DNA of 33,795 nt from Bordetella parapertussis. GTDB taxonomy: Bacteria; Pseudomonadota; Gammaproteobacteria; Burkholderiales; Burkholderiaceae_B. The stretch is taken from the NCBI GenBank assembly GCA_945897365.1, contig CAMDFD010000024.1, forward strand, positions 1 through 33,795, written 5' to 3'. The notes under the pieces were generated by a model. The model worked only from the letters and a program-made list of their open reading frames with translations. It made no database searches and had not been told where the DNA came from. The position numbers and the translations under genes are program-made. Positions 8,759-16,279 of this stretch are shown one piece after another. The stretch's first letter is position 1, and each line of letters starts with the position of its first letter.

Positions 8759-9676
8759 CTATTTGGAAGACCGGATTTTGGGATCGATCATCACGTTGAG
8801 TGCATCGACTAGTAAATTAGCGCCCACCATGCTGAAGGTCACTAACAGCAAGGCCGCTTGCACGACGGCGAGATCACGGTTGGCAACCGCCGAGACGATC
8901 AACCGGCCGACACCCGGCCAGGAAAATACACTTTCCACCACCACTGCGCCAGCGATCAGCGCACCAAGCATCAGGCCCATAATGGTCAAAATGGGTGCCG
9001 CTGCGTTGGGCAGGGCATGACGGATGACGACTAGACGCCAACTGAGTCCTTTGGCGGAAGCCGCTCTGATGTAGGGCTGGCCGAGTACTTCGAGCATGGC
9101 TGAACGAGTGTAACGGGCGAGCACTGCTGCACCACCAATCGAAAGCGTAATAATAGGCAAAATCGCATGCCCCCAGGAGGCATAGCCGCCACTCGGTAAC
9201 CATCCTAAGGACACAGCAAAGATCAAAACCAGTAAGACCCCCAAGACAAAGCTTGGCATCGAGTGACCCGCGACAGAAAAACTCATAATCAGCCGGTCTA
9301 TCCAGGTGTTGCGGTGGAATGCGGCAAATATGCCCGCGGGAATGCCAAGGAGTAGTTTCAGCGCAAACGCGGGGAGTGTGATGGCGAGAGTGGCGGGGAT
9401 GGCTTCGAGGACCAGTGACATGGCTGAGGCGCCGTTACGCATTGAGACGCCAAAATTACCAGCAAGAATATTGCCGAGGTAGCCAAAGTATTGGTGAGAA
9501 AGAGGGGCGTCGAGCCCCCAGCTCAGACGAAACGCCTCGATGGCTTCGGGCGGCGCATCGGCCGACAGAATCATCATCGCCGGATCACCCGACATTCTCA
9601 GTATAAAAAAAGTAAAGGTGACGACCAGCAGAACGGTCAGAGCTGAGCGCGCGCCTCGTGTTAATAAATAGTTCAT
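8759..9676 (-). CDS. peptide/nickel-type ABC transporter permease, DppB-like
   Basis: First permease of the peptide-type importer. The N-terminal segment and the FGVSMRNG loop after LGNILAGN are typical of DppB/OppB. The EAA loop is ASAKGLSWRLVVIRHALPNA, followed by the conserved VVESVFSWPGVGRLIVSAV stretch. Length is 305 residues with about six hydrophobic segments. Its ATG shares one base with the TGA of the upstream ATPase gene (TGATG at 9674-9678), so translation is coupled. Confidence 0.93.
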   Translation of the reverse strand: MNYLLTRGARSALTVLLVVTFTFFILRMSGDPAMMILSADAPPEAIEAFRLSWGLDAPLSHQYFGYLGNILAGNFGVSMRNGASAMSLVLEAIPATLAITLPAFALKLLLGIPAGIFAAFHRNTWIDRLIMSFSVAGHSMPSFVLGVLLVLIFAVSLGWLPSGGYASWGHAILPIITLSIGGAAVLARYTRSAMLEVLGQPYIRAASAKGLSWRLVVIRHALPNAAAPILTIMGLMLGALIAGAVVVESVFSWPGVGRLIVSAVANRDLAVVQAALLLVTFSMVGANLLVDALNVMIDPKIRSSK

Positions 9677-10746
9677 CAGGCAACGGCTTCGAGTGGAGTA
9701 AAAAGTAAGGATTCGTTTGTCGAGGGCCTATACACCAGTGGCGTAGTCTCTGCGTGCAAATGACAGGCAACCGAGTGTCCATTGTCGAGCATGGTTTTGG
9801 CAGGCGTTTCCGTCTTGCAGCGCGCCAGTACGCTCGGACAGCGCGGATGAAAAGCGCAACCGGTCGGGATATCAATCGGGTTGGGTGGTTCGCCTGTCAA
9901 TAAAATCCGCTTACGGGGCTCGACCTTGTTGTGAGTGCCGTGCGAGCCGTTCGCACCATTTGGGTGTGACACCGCCGAAATCAGCGCAACCGTGTAAGGA
10001 TGCGCTGGCTCGGACAAGATCTTTGCCGCAGGACCTTGCTCGATAATTTTACCGAGGTACATGACCGCGACGTCGTCGCAAATATGACGCACGACCCGCA
10101 AATCATGGCTGATAAACAACATCGCGAGATTGCGGCTTTTTTGCAGCGCGGACAACAAATTAATGACTTGTGCCTGAATCGAGAGATCCAGTGCCGATAC
10201 AGGCTCGTCACAGACGAGTAGCTGAGGCTTGAGCACTAGCGCACGTGCCATCACCACACGCTGACGTTGTCCCCCGGAGAGCTCGTGAGGATAACGACTG
10301 TAGAGATCCTGACCAATTCCGACGGACTCAAGTGCCTCACGGGTGGCTGCCAGCTGCGCTGCACGATCGCCGATCTTTTGAATCACGAGCGGTTCTTGGA
10401 CTTGATCGAAAATGTTGAGACGACGGTCCAAAGCAGCGAGAGGATCTTGATACACCATCTGCATGTCTCTGCGTTGTGCACGCCAGTGTGCATTGCGTTT
10501 GGCTTGAATCAGTTGCCCAGCAAATGTGATCTCACCACTTGAGGTGGGAAGCAAACCAATTAGCATGCGCGCGAGGGTAGATTTTCCGCACCCCGATTCA
10601 CCGACGAGCCCCAGTGTTTGACCTGCATAGAGCTCAAGAGAGATTTGGTTGACTGCGCGCAAAATACGCGGCTTGGCAAACCACGTTTTGGAGGCTTTGA
10701 CGTTAAAGTTTCGAGTGACCTGGGTCGCCTTGAGCAGGAGGGTCAT
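9676..10746 (-). CDS. peptide-type ABC transporter ATP-binding protein, DppF-like
   Basis: Second ATPase of the peptide-type importer, 356 residues. Walker A GESGCGKST, signature LSGGQRQR, Walker B LLVCDEPVSALD and the switch LFISHDLRVVRHI are intact. The C-terminal oligopeptide-ATPase extension with an iron-sulfur-type cysteine pattern is present (GCAFHPRCPSVLARCKTETP and a later VACHLHAE). The frame is open further upstream to 10860, but ATG 10746 overlaps the preceding stop as ATGA and has GGAG upstream, so the longer form is rejected. Confidence 0.93.
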   Translation of the reverse strand: MTLLLKATQVTRNFNVKASKTWFAKPRILRAVNQISLELYAGQTLGLVGESGCGKSTLARMLIGLLPTSSGEITFAGQLIQAKRNAHWRAQRRDMQMVYQDPLAALDRRLNIFDQVQEPLVIQKIGDRAAQLAATREALESVGIGQDLYSRYPHELSGGQRQRVVMARALVLKPQLLVCDEPVSALDLSIQAQVINLLSALQKSRNLAMLFISHDLRVVRHICDDVAVMYLGKIIEQGPAAKILSEPAHPYTVALISAVSHPNGANGSHGTHNKVEPRKRILLTGEPPNPIDIPTGCAFHPRCPSVLARCKTETPAKTMLDNGHSVACHLHAETTPLVYRPSTNESLLFTPLEAVA

Positions 10747-11744
10747 GCGGCACGCTCCAAGTGACATGCCACACGATGCTCCACGTGGACCCTGCGTAGA
10801 GCGGGCAAGACGCTGTGACAATCGTCTCGAGTGAAATCGCATCGTGGTGCAAAGCTGCAACCCTTAAAGTCTGTGCCCGCAATGGGTACTTGGCCGGGAA
10901 TCGTCTTAAGTGAGGTCTGTTCGGACTCGATCGACGGCATGGCCGCCAAGAGTCCATTTGTATAGGGGTGATGACCCCGCGTGAATAAATCGCCCGTGGG
11001 TAAAAGTTCGACAATTCGACCGCCATACATGACGGCTACGCGCTCACTGGCCTCGGCGATCACACCGAGGTCATGAGATATCAGTACCAACGCCATGTCG
11101 GAGTCTTTGCGCAATTGATTGAGGAGATCCAAAATCTGCGCCTGCACCGTTGCATCGAGTGCCGTCGTCGGCTCATCCGCAACCAGCAAGTCAGGCTCAC
11201 CCGCCAAGGCCATCGCGATCATGACACGTTGATTCATGCCGCCGGATAGTTCGTGAGGGTAGGCGCTTAAGCGTTGTCCCGCATTGGGCATCTGAACTCG
11301 ATCCAGTAAATCAAGAGAAACCTGGCGCGCCTCGGCACCATAAAGACCTCGGTGGAGTGCCAGGCTCTCAGCTAACTGCTTTTCAATACGGTGAACGGGG
11401 TTGAGACAAGAGGCAGGATCTTGAAAAATCATCGCGATCTTACCCCCTCGAATCGTTGAGAGATCGCGGTCGTCAAGACCGATCAGCTCTTGTCCGAAGA
11501 GCTTGGCGCTCCCCGAGACGCGGGCTTTTGACCCTAATAAACCGAGCATCGCCATCCACGTCACGCTTTTGCCACACCCCGACTCGCCCACGATACCCAG
11601 TGCCGTCCCCTTTTTAATGTCGAGATCAACACTGTGCACGACTCTGCGCACGTCGGTATCGCTGGCAAAAGCCACGGTGAGTCCTTTGACGCTCAAGAGC
11701 GTCTCGGGGGAATGCTTTTTCACTGGCTGGCGGTCAAGACTCAT
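10743..11744 (-). CDS. peptide-type ABC transporter ATP-binding protein, DppD-like
   Basis: First ATPase of the importer, 333 residues. Walker A GESGCGKSV, the Q-loop IFQDPASCLNP, signature LSGGMNQR, Walker B LLVADEPTTALD and switch LVLISHDLGVIAE are all present. The C-terminal cysteine-rich motif GCSFAPRCDFTRDDC and the final CHLERAA are typical of DppD/OppD. The start overlaps the stop of the binding-protein gene by ATGA (11741-11744) and has no clear ribosome site of its own, so expression probably depends on translational coupling. Confidence 0.93.
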   Translation of the reverse strand: MSLDRQPVKKHSPETLLSVKGLTVAFASDTDVRRVVHSVDLDIKKGTALGIVGESGCGKSVTWMAMLGLLGSKARVSGSAKLFGQELIGLDDRDLSTIRGGKIAMIFQDPASCLNPVHRIEKQLAESLALHRGLYGAEARQVSLDLLDRVQMPNAGQRLSAYPHELSGGMNQRVMIAMALAGEPDLLVADEPTTALDATVQAQILDLLNQLRKDSDMALVLISHDLGVIAEASERVAVMYGGRIVELLPTGDLFTRGHHPYTNGLLAAMPSIESEQTSLKTIPGQVPIAGTDFKGCSFAPRCDFTRDDCHSVLPALRRVHVEHRVACHLERAA

Positions 11745-13420
11745 TTTGGAGGCTGAAGGTTTTCAGCCCGGAAATCCATCAAGAATGTTTGAGAAGGTTT
11801 CCAGCCAAAATCCTTGCGCTTGGCGTAAAACACGGCCGTACGATGCAAGACCGTGTACGCAGGGTCTTCACGCTCGGCGATCACCAGCATGCGCGCAAAG
11901 GTCTCGCGGCGTTCTTGTGGATTGACCGAGGTCACTAATACGTTAGAAAGCTTGTTGAACTCGTCATTGCTCCACTCGCCCATACGCTGCTGTTGACCCC
12001 TAGGCCCGTGCTGGTTGACCATCGAGCTGACAGGATCGCTAAACGGCGCAGAGTTGGACCAACCGCGTACACCACGCATTGGACCTTTTTCAAAAATCTG
12101 CGACCAGTTTTCTGCCATCTGCATTTGAACGTTCAAACCCACCGCTTTCCACATCTCGAGCATGATTTGGTCGGTCTGTGTCTGGTTGGTGTAATAGTTG
12201 TTCATCGTGCGGAAAGGAATCGGCTCGCCTTTGTAACCAGCTTCTTTCAACAGCTTTTTAGCTAAAGCGACGTCGTACTTAGGGACTTCCCAGTCTTTGA
12301 TGTACATGTCACCATAGTATTCCCACTGCAGGCCTGCGGGAATCGTCGTTCTACCACCCCACAGCGCATCGACAATGGCCTTGCGGTCAATCGCGTGCGT
12401 CATCGCTTGGCGAATTTTGGGGTTGGCGAGCACCGCGTTGGTCTTATCAAACACCACCAACCTGTGATTCATCACTGGACCACCGGTGACTTCAAACTTT
12501 GGATTGTTTTGAATGAGTTTGAATTGATCGGGTGGGATATCGGTCACAAAGTCATATTGACCCGAGATCAGGCCATTGATGCGTGAAGACACCTCAGGCA
12601 CAACCGTGTAGCGGATCTCGCGTACGTTGGGCTTGCCACCAAAATAGTCATCATTGGCGACCAATACTAAAGACTGATCCTGCTTGAGTTCTTTAACTTT
12701 AAAAGGACCTGCACTGACGGGATTTTGCGCCCAAGTATTCCAGTCCTTGGCAGCCAAGTAAGCTTTTTTGGAAATGATTTCAGAGCCTAGACGCGCCAGT
12801 CGACCCTCGAGGGTCACATCAGGTAGGGCGTTGACGAGACGAACTGTTTTGTCGTCAACAATCTCAATACCAATCAGTGAAGGCCATATGTTACGTGCGA
12901 CTGCAACGACTTCGGGAGGAGGTGTGGGACCCGTAGCAAAAGCGGGATCATTGGCGGCTGCGGGTGCACCTTTTGCAGCAGCTGCAGGTTGGGCAGTCGC
13001 AGCGCCTGTAATGGGTTTGGACTGACCAAACATACGCTGAGGACCAAAGCTAAACGCAATGTCTTCGACGGTGACAGGATCACCATTATGAAACTTGACG
13101 CCCGGACGCAGTTTGAACTCGAGCGTACGGTCGTCGATACGCTTCCAGGACTCAGCGATACCGGCCATGGGTTTCAAGTCGCCGGTGGTGTCGAGCTGAA
13201 TGAGACCTGCGTAGATCATCGGCAATACACGAGTGCCAACGTTGCTTTGCTCGCGTAACGGATCGAGTGCACCGCTGTTGGAGATCTGTTGGACTGCGAC
13301 ACGCACGATAGGACGATTGTCCGGTGTGGCGGTCTGCGCTTGCGCAAACTGCGTGGTGAATGTAACACTGGCAAAGGCGAGTGCAACATATTTGGCTAAA
13401 CGGGGTGAGACAAGAGTCAT
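11741..13420 (-). CDS. peptide-type ABC transporter substrate-binding protein (SBP family 5)
   Basis: Periplasmic receptor of the DppABCDF-type importer and first gene of the operon that ends with the phosphodiesterase and HAD phosphatase. The signal peptide ends near AQAQ-TATPDN. Family 5 hallmarks are MAGIAESWKRIDDRTLEFKL with the following RPGVKFHNGDPVTVEDIAFS, and later IRQAMTHAIDRKAIVDALWGG. An Ala/Pro-rich insert at about residues 140-170 is unusual. ATG 13420 (559 residues) is favoured over the in-frame TTG at 13426, since GGAA is then 6 nt upstream. The promoter region carries Pho-box-like repeats and a long palindrome that ends beside the start codon. Ligand unknown. Confidence 0.92.
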   Translation of the reverse strand: MTLVSPRLAKYVALAFASVTFTTQFAQAQTATPDNRPIVRVAVQQISNSGALDPLREQSNVGTRVLPMIYAGLIQLDTTGDLKPMAGIAESWKRIDDRTLEFKLRPGVKFHNGDPVTVEDIAFSFGPQRMFGQSKPITGAATAQPAAAAKGAPAAANDPAFATGPTPPPEVVAVARNIWPSLIGIEIVDDKTVRLVNALPDVTLEGRLARLGSEIISKKAYLAAKDWNTWAQNPVSAGPFKVKELKQDQSLVLVANDDYFGGKPNVREIRYTVVPEVSSRINGLISGQYDFVTDIPPDQFKLIQNNPKFEVTGGPVMNHRLVVFDKTNAVLANPKIRQAMTHAIDRKAIVDALWGGRTTIPAGLQWEYYGDMYIKDWEVPKYDVALAKKLLKEAGYKGEPIPFRTMNNYYTNQTQTDQIMLEMWKAVGLNVQMQMAENWSQIFEKGPMRGVRGWSNSAPFSDPVSSMVNQHGPRGQQQRMGEWSNDEFNKLSNVLVTSVNPQERRETFARMLVIAEREDPAYTVLHRTAVFYAKRKDFGWKPSQTFLMDFRAENLQPPK

Positions 13421-13421
13421 G

Positions 13422-13452
13422 ATCAATTCCAGTTGATAACACTGGAATTGAT
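13422..13452. promoter_or_regulatory. 12-bp-arm palindrome overlapping the putative -10 and reaching the start codon
   Basis: ATCAATTCCAGT (13422-13433) and its exact complement (13441-13452) are separated by 7 bp. The palindrome covers the end of the candidate -10 box and stops one base before ATG 13420. Because transcription from that -10 would start near 13444, the RNA would contain only a short piece of the stem, so a DNA operator for a repressor is more likely than an RNA hairpin. The regulator is unknown. Confidence 0.6.
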
Positions 13453-13506
13453 TCTAGAATTGTTAAGTGAACACTGCATTACCGTTATGTGACGGTTTTG
13501 TGACCA
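13451..13506 (-). promoter_or_regulatory. Pho-box-like promoter of the peptide-type transporter/phosphodiesterase operon
   Basis: On the minus strand four 7-bp units repeat every 11 bp: TGGTCAC (13506-13500), CCGTCAC (13495-13489), CGGTAAT (13484-13478) and TGTTCAC (13473-13467), separated by AT-rich tetranucleotides AAAA, ATAA, GCAG and TTAA. They resemble the PhoB half-site CTGTCAT. After the last unit, 6 bp lead to TAGAAT (13456-13451), a 5-of-6 match to the -10 consensus; this is the same spacing as in the E. coli phoA promoter. PhoB control is inferred. Confidence 0.7.
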
Positions 13507-13531
13507 AAGGTTTTATCGGGTAGGGCTGAGC

Positions 13532-14539
13532 TCAAAACTGATGTCGCAACCCCACACCTACGACAGTACTTTTTGCATCGCTATCAGTCGCGTAGTTAGC
13601 GCTTTGTCCAACATACGCGTACAAGTTTGTGCGCTTAGTAAAATCGTAGTTGTAGCCCAAGCCAGGTACAAATTCGACCGCTAAGTTATTGCCTGAAGGC
13701 ATGGTGGGTATCGACGCACCTGAGCCCCCAGCGCCTGAGCCCGCCCAGAAACCGTCACGCGTTTGACCATAACCCGCACTCAGTTTGAAGATTTTAAAGT
13801 CATACGTGGCGCCGATGTTCCAATTGCTAACTGTCATGCCGCTAGCATCCGAAGACTCCGAAGCAAACGCTTTTTCGTAGGTCGCGGCGGCAAACACCGG
13901 GCCTGCTGCGTATTTGATCCCTACGGTCAACTGACGCGAGTTGTTGTTGGTCGCAAAGTCATAGCCAGTAGACCCGCCATTTGAGGACAAGCCGGTTGCA
14001 AATGAATAGCCAATACCGGCTTGAATATTGCTAAAGGTTGGCGTTCTGTACATCAATACGTTGCTCAGGCGAACTGTATTGCCCGAAGTAAATGCATGCC
14101 CCATGTTTAGTTGGTTGAGATCGCCAGCAAAAGGATCGACAAACTTGACTAGCCAATCCGAGGAAAGGTTGGTCATTCGGCCTAAACGCACGTCTCCCCA
14201 AGAGGTGTTTTGTAGACCCAACCAGGCCGCACGTCCAAACAGCCGACCACTTTGACCTAAAGTGCCATTGCCGAGGTCAAAACCGCTTTCTAGCTGAAAA
14301 AAGGCACTGTTGCCTCCACCTATGCTCTCAACACCCCGAAGGCCCCAACGATTGCCTGACTGCGTGCCATAGGCTAGGCCAACGTTTGATACGTTCTTAA
14401 TCTTTTAGTTGCTCACTTGTGAGTAGCGCAATCCGCCGTCCAGTAAACCATACAAGGTGACAGAACTTTGCGCTGAAGAAGCACTCGTACCTATTAGACC
14501 TAAAAATGCAAGGCAGAGGCGTGTATGTAAAGGATTCAT
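13532..14539 (-). pseudogene. Gram-negative trimeric porin, interrupted by one in-frame stop
   Basis: Outer-membrane general porin of the beta-proteobacterial (OmpC/PorB-like) family. From ATG 14539 the frame gives a signal peptide ending near SSAQSSVTLYG, the classic mature start of these porins, then meets TAA at 14405-14407 (codon 45). Past it the same frame continues without shift: NRWGLRGVESIGGGNSAF, QLESGFDLGNGTL, GRAAWLGLQN, and onward to the terminal VVGVGLRHQF. Without the stop the protein would have 335 residues, a normal porin length. All else looks intact, so the inactivation is recent, or it is a sequencing error or readthrough site. No terminator separates it from the phn operon upstream or the Pho-type promoter downstream. 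Confidence 0.85.
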
Positions 14540-14580
14540 TTAAATTATCCTGAAAGTCATCAAGCGCTAACGTAAAAGGA

Positions 14581-14602
14581 TATTTTTACAAAGGCATGAC
14601 TG
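14581..14602 (-). promoter_or_regulatory. possible Pho-box-like site upstream of the porin
   Basis: Minus-strand CAGTCAT (14602-14596) matches the PhoB half-site in 6 of 7 bases; after GCCT follows TTGTAAA (14591-14585), a weaker second half, then AATA. No good -10 box was found at the expected place. A single good half-site can occur by chance. Confidence 0.3.
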
Positions 14603-14633
14603 ATCAAGAAGCTCAATAAATCCTTTTTGACTT

Positions 14634-15380
14634 TTAGATATAAATACTTTCCAACTCATTATCTTGCACGTCACGCGCATTTTTATTAAGCGTAATGAGA
14701 CCGCTACTCATCGCAATAATTCGATCCGCAAATTCAAGCGCAAGATCTGTTTGATGCAAACTACATAAAATGGCCATATTGCTTTCTGCGGCAATTTCTT
14801 TGAGTTGACTCAGCACCTGCCTGGAGGTCACAGGGTCTAGACTGGCAACGGGCTCATCGGCAAGAATTAAAGCACTCTCTTGGGCCATGACTCTGGCGAT
14901 CGCAACCCGTTGTTGTTGACCTCCAGAAAGGGTGTCAGCACGTTGGTATGCTTTGTTTAGCATGCCAACGCGATCGAGAGATCTTAGGCAAAGTTGTCGG
15001 TCCGCTTCGCTAAATAAACCAAGGTTCGCTTTCCAGGTCGGCATATGGCCTAACCGTCCTAACAATACATTTTGCAAGGCACTCAAGCGTGAAACAAGAT
15101 TAAATTGTTGAAAAATCAAACCAATTTTTCTGCGTTGTAGACGCAACGCGTTACCTTTTAAGTGATTGATTTGTTGGTCATTGAGACAAACCTCGCCTGA
15201 GTCAGGTCGAATAAGCTGACTCACGCACTTAAATATTGTCGATTTACCCGCTCCACTCGGACCGAGTAACACAACAAATTCCCCTGGGTTGACATGCAAG
15301 TTAATGTCTCGGATAGCTTTATGCGCGCCATAATTTTTATTGACATTCACAAGAGATAAAGTGGGCTGCTCAGGCTTCAC
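14634..15380 (-). CDS. phnC: phosphonate ABC transporter ATP-binding protein PhnC
   Basis: ATPase of the PhnDCE-type importer for phosphonates or related oxyanions. Walker A GPSGAGKST (about residues 40-48), the Q-loop LIFQQFNLV, signature LSGGQQQR, Walker B ALILADEPVASLD and the switch AILCSLHQTDLALEFA are intact, and the RLSALQNVLLGRLGH stretch is characteristic of PhnC. Length of 248 residues fits. The ATG overlaps the phnE stop as ATGA (15377-15380). It is the last gene of phnD-phnE-phnC; no C-P lyase genes follow in this window. Confidence 0.94.
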   Translation of the reverse strand: MKPEQPTLSLVNVNKNYGAHKAIRDINLHVNPGEFVVLLGPSGAGKSTIFKCVSQLIRPDSGEVCLNDQQINHLKGNALRLQRRKIGLIFQQFNLVSRLSALQNVLLGRLGHMPTWKANLGLFSEADRQLCLRSLDRVGMLNKAYQRADTLSGGQQQRVAIARVMAQESALILADEPVASLDPVTSRQVLSQLKEIAAESNMAILCSLHQTDLALEFADRIIAMSSGLITLNKNARDVQDNELESIYI

Positions 15381-16228
15381 ACTAACTTTCCTCTGATGTA
15401 AGCACTGATTTGATCAATGATAGTGACCATTAACAACACGATGGCGGTCAACGTAAACAGCCTTGAAAAATCAAGCAAATCGATCGCAGCTTTGATTTCA
15501 ATGCCTATACCTCCCGCACCCACAATGCCAAGAATGGTGGACGTGCGGACATTTGCTTCCCAGACGTAGAGCGAAACTGAGGAGAGGTTTGGAAAGACAG
15601 AAGGAATCAAGCCCCAGACGATGACACTACTTTTTTTGGCGCCAGTCATTGCGGTTGCATCCAAGGGGGCACTTGGTATTGTCTCGATGGCCTCGCTATT
15701 GAGTTTTGCAATCACACCGACTGAGTGAATGAACATGCCCAGCACACCAGCGAAGGGTCCAAGTCCAACTGCTGCTACAAACAGTAAGGCAAAAACAACC
15801 GTGTCTACGCCCCGGAAAGTGTTGATCGCTAGGCGAAAAGGCAGACCAATCAATGGATATGGCGTGATATTTTTTGAAACTAAGATGCTGAGAGGAAACG
15901 CGACGAGTGTGGCGAGCGTGGTAGCGACTGTCGCAATGGCCACAGTCTCAGCTGCTCTATAAAGCATGATGCCGATTTCGTTTGTTTGAGGTGGCCAAGC
16001 TTTTGAGGCCCAACGAAACAACCTAGGAAGACCTTCAATCAAACGTACAGGATCGACTTCGCTTAAACGCCAGGAAACAATAAAAAAAGTGAGGGTGCCA
16101 AGCAGGGTGATAAAAAGGATGAGTGATTTCTTTGACAGCCAATTAAATTTTGGCTCAACGTAACGACCGGATTGATTCAGGTAGGGAGTGTTTAATGCAG
16201 GCTCTGAGTGATTCACAATAAATTTCAA
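15377..16228 (-). CDS. phnE: phosphonate ABC transporter permease PhnE
   Basis: Single permease of the PhnDCE importer, expected to form a homodimer. It has about six hydrophobic segments, the first at about residues 33-51. The EAA-like loop is KLNSEAIETIPSAPLDATAM and the conserved region IPSVFPNLSSVSLYVWEANV follows, both typical of PhnE. No ATG occurs before the first membrane segment, so the start is non-canonical: TTG 16228 is only 2 nt from AAGGGA, while GTG 16216 is 14 nt from it, and ATT 16219 lies between. A strong hairpin sits between phnD and this gene and may lower its expression relative to the binding protein. Confidence 0.92.
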   Translation of the reverse strand: MKFIVNHSEPALNTPYLNQSGRYVEPKFNWLSKKSLILFITLLGTLTFFIVSWRLSEVDPVRLIEGLPRLFRWASKAWPPQTNEIGIMLYRAAETVAIATVATTLATLVAFPLSILVSKNITPYPLIGLPFRLAINTFRGVDTVVFALLFVAAVGLGPFAGVLGMFIHSVGVIAKLNSEAIETIPSAPLDATAMTGAKKSSVIVWGLIPSVFPNLSSVSLYVWEANVRTSTILGIVGAGGIGIEIKAAIDLLDFSRLFTLTAIVLLMVTIIDQISAYIRGKLV

Positions 16229-16237
16229 TTCCCTTAA

Positions 16238-16267
16238 AAGTTCTGAACGCTTGCGCGCTCAGAACTT
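16238..16267 (-). terminator. 13-bp GCAA-tetraloop hairpin between phnD and phnE (attenuator or mRNA stabiliser)
   Basis: The arms at 16238-16250 and 16255-16267 pair over 13 bp with one G-U, closed by a GCAA (GNRA) tetraloop on the minus-strand RNA. It is followed by a short TTTT rather than a long T-run, so partial termination or 3'-end protection of phnD mRNA is likely. Such elements commonly set a high binding-protein-to-permease ratio. Confidence 0.72.
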
Positions 16268-16279
16268 GTCTTCCAGTGT

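Noticed and set aside
13422..13452. Palindrome as a riboswitch or ribosome-masking hairpin
   Set aside because: The best -10 box lies inside the left arm, so most of that arm would not be transcribed; this holds only if the -10 assignment is right.
13532..14221. Complete short porin gene starting at 14221
   Set aside because: The start would be a TTG inside a conserved porin strand with no signal peptide; the upstream remainder of the same frame clearly encodes the missing N-terminus, so it is the distal part of an interrupted gene.
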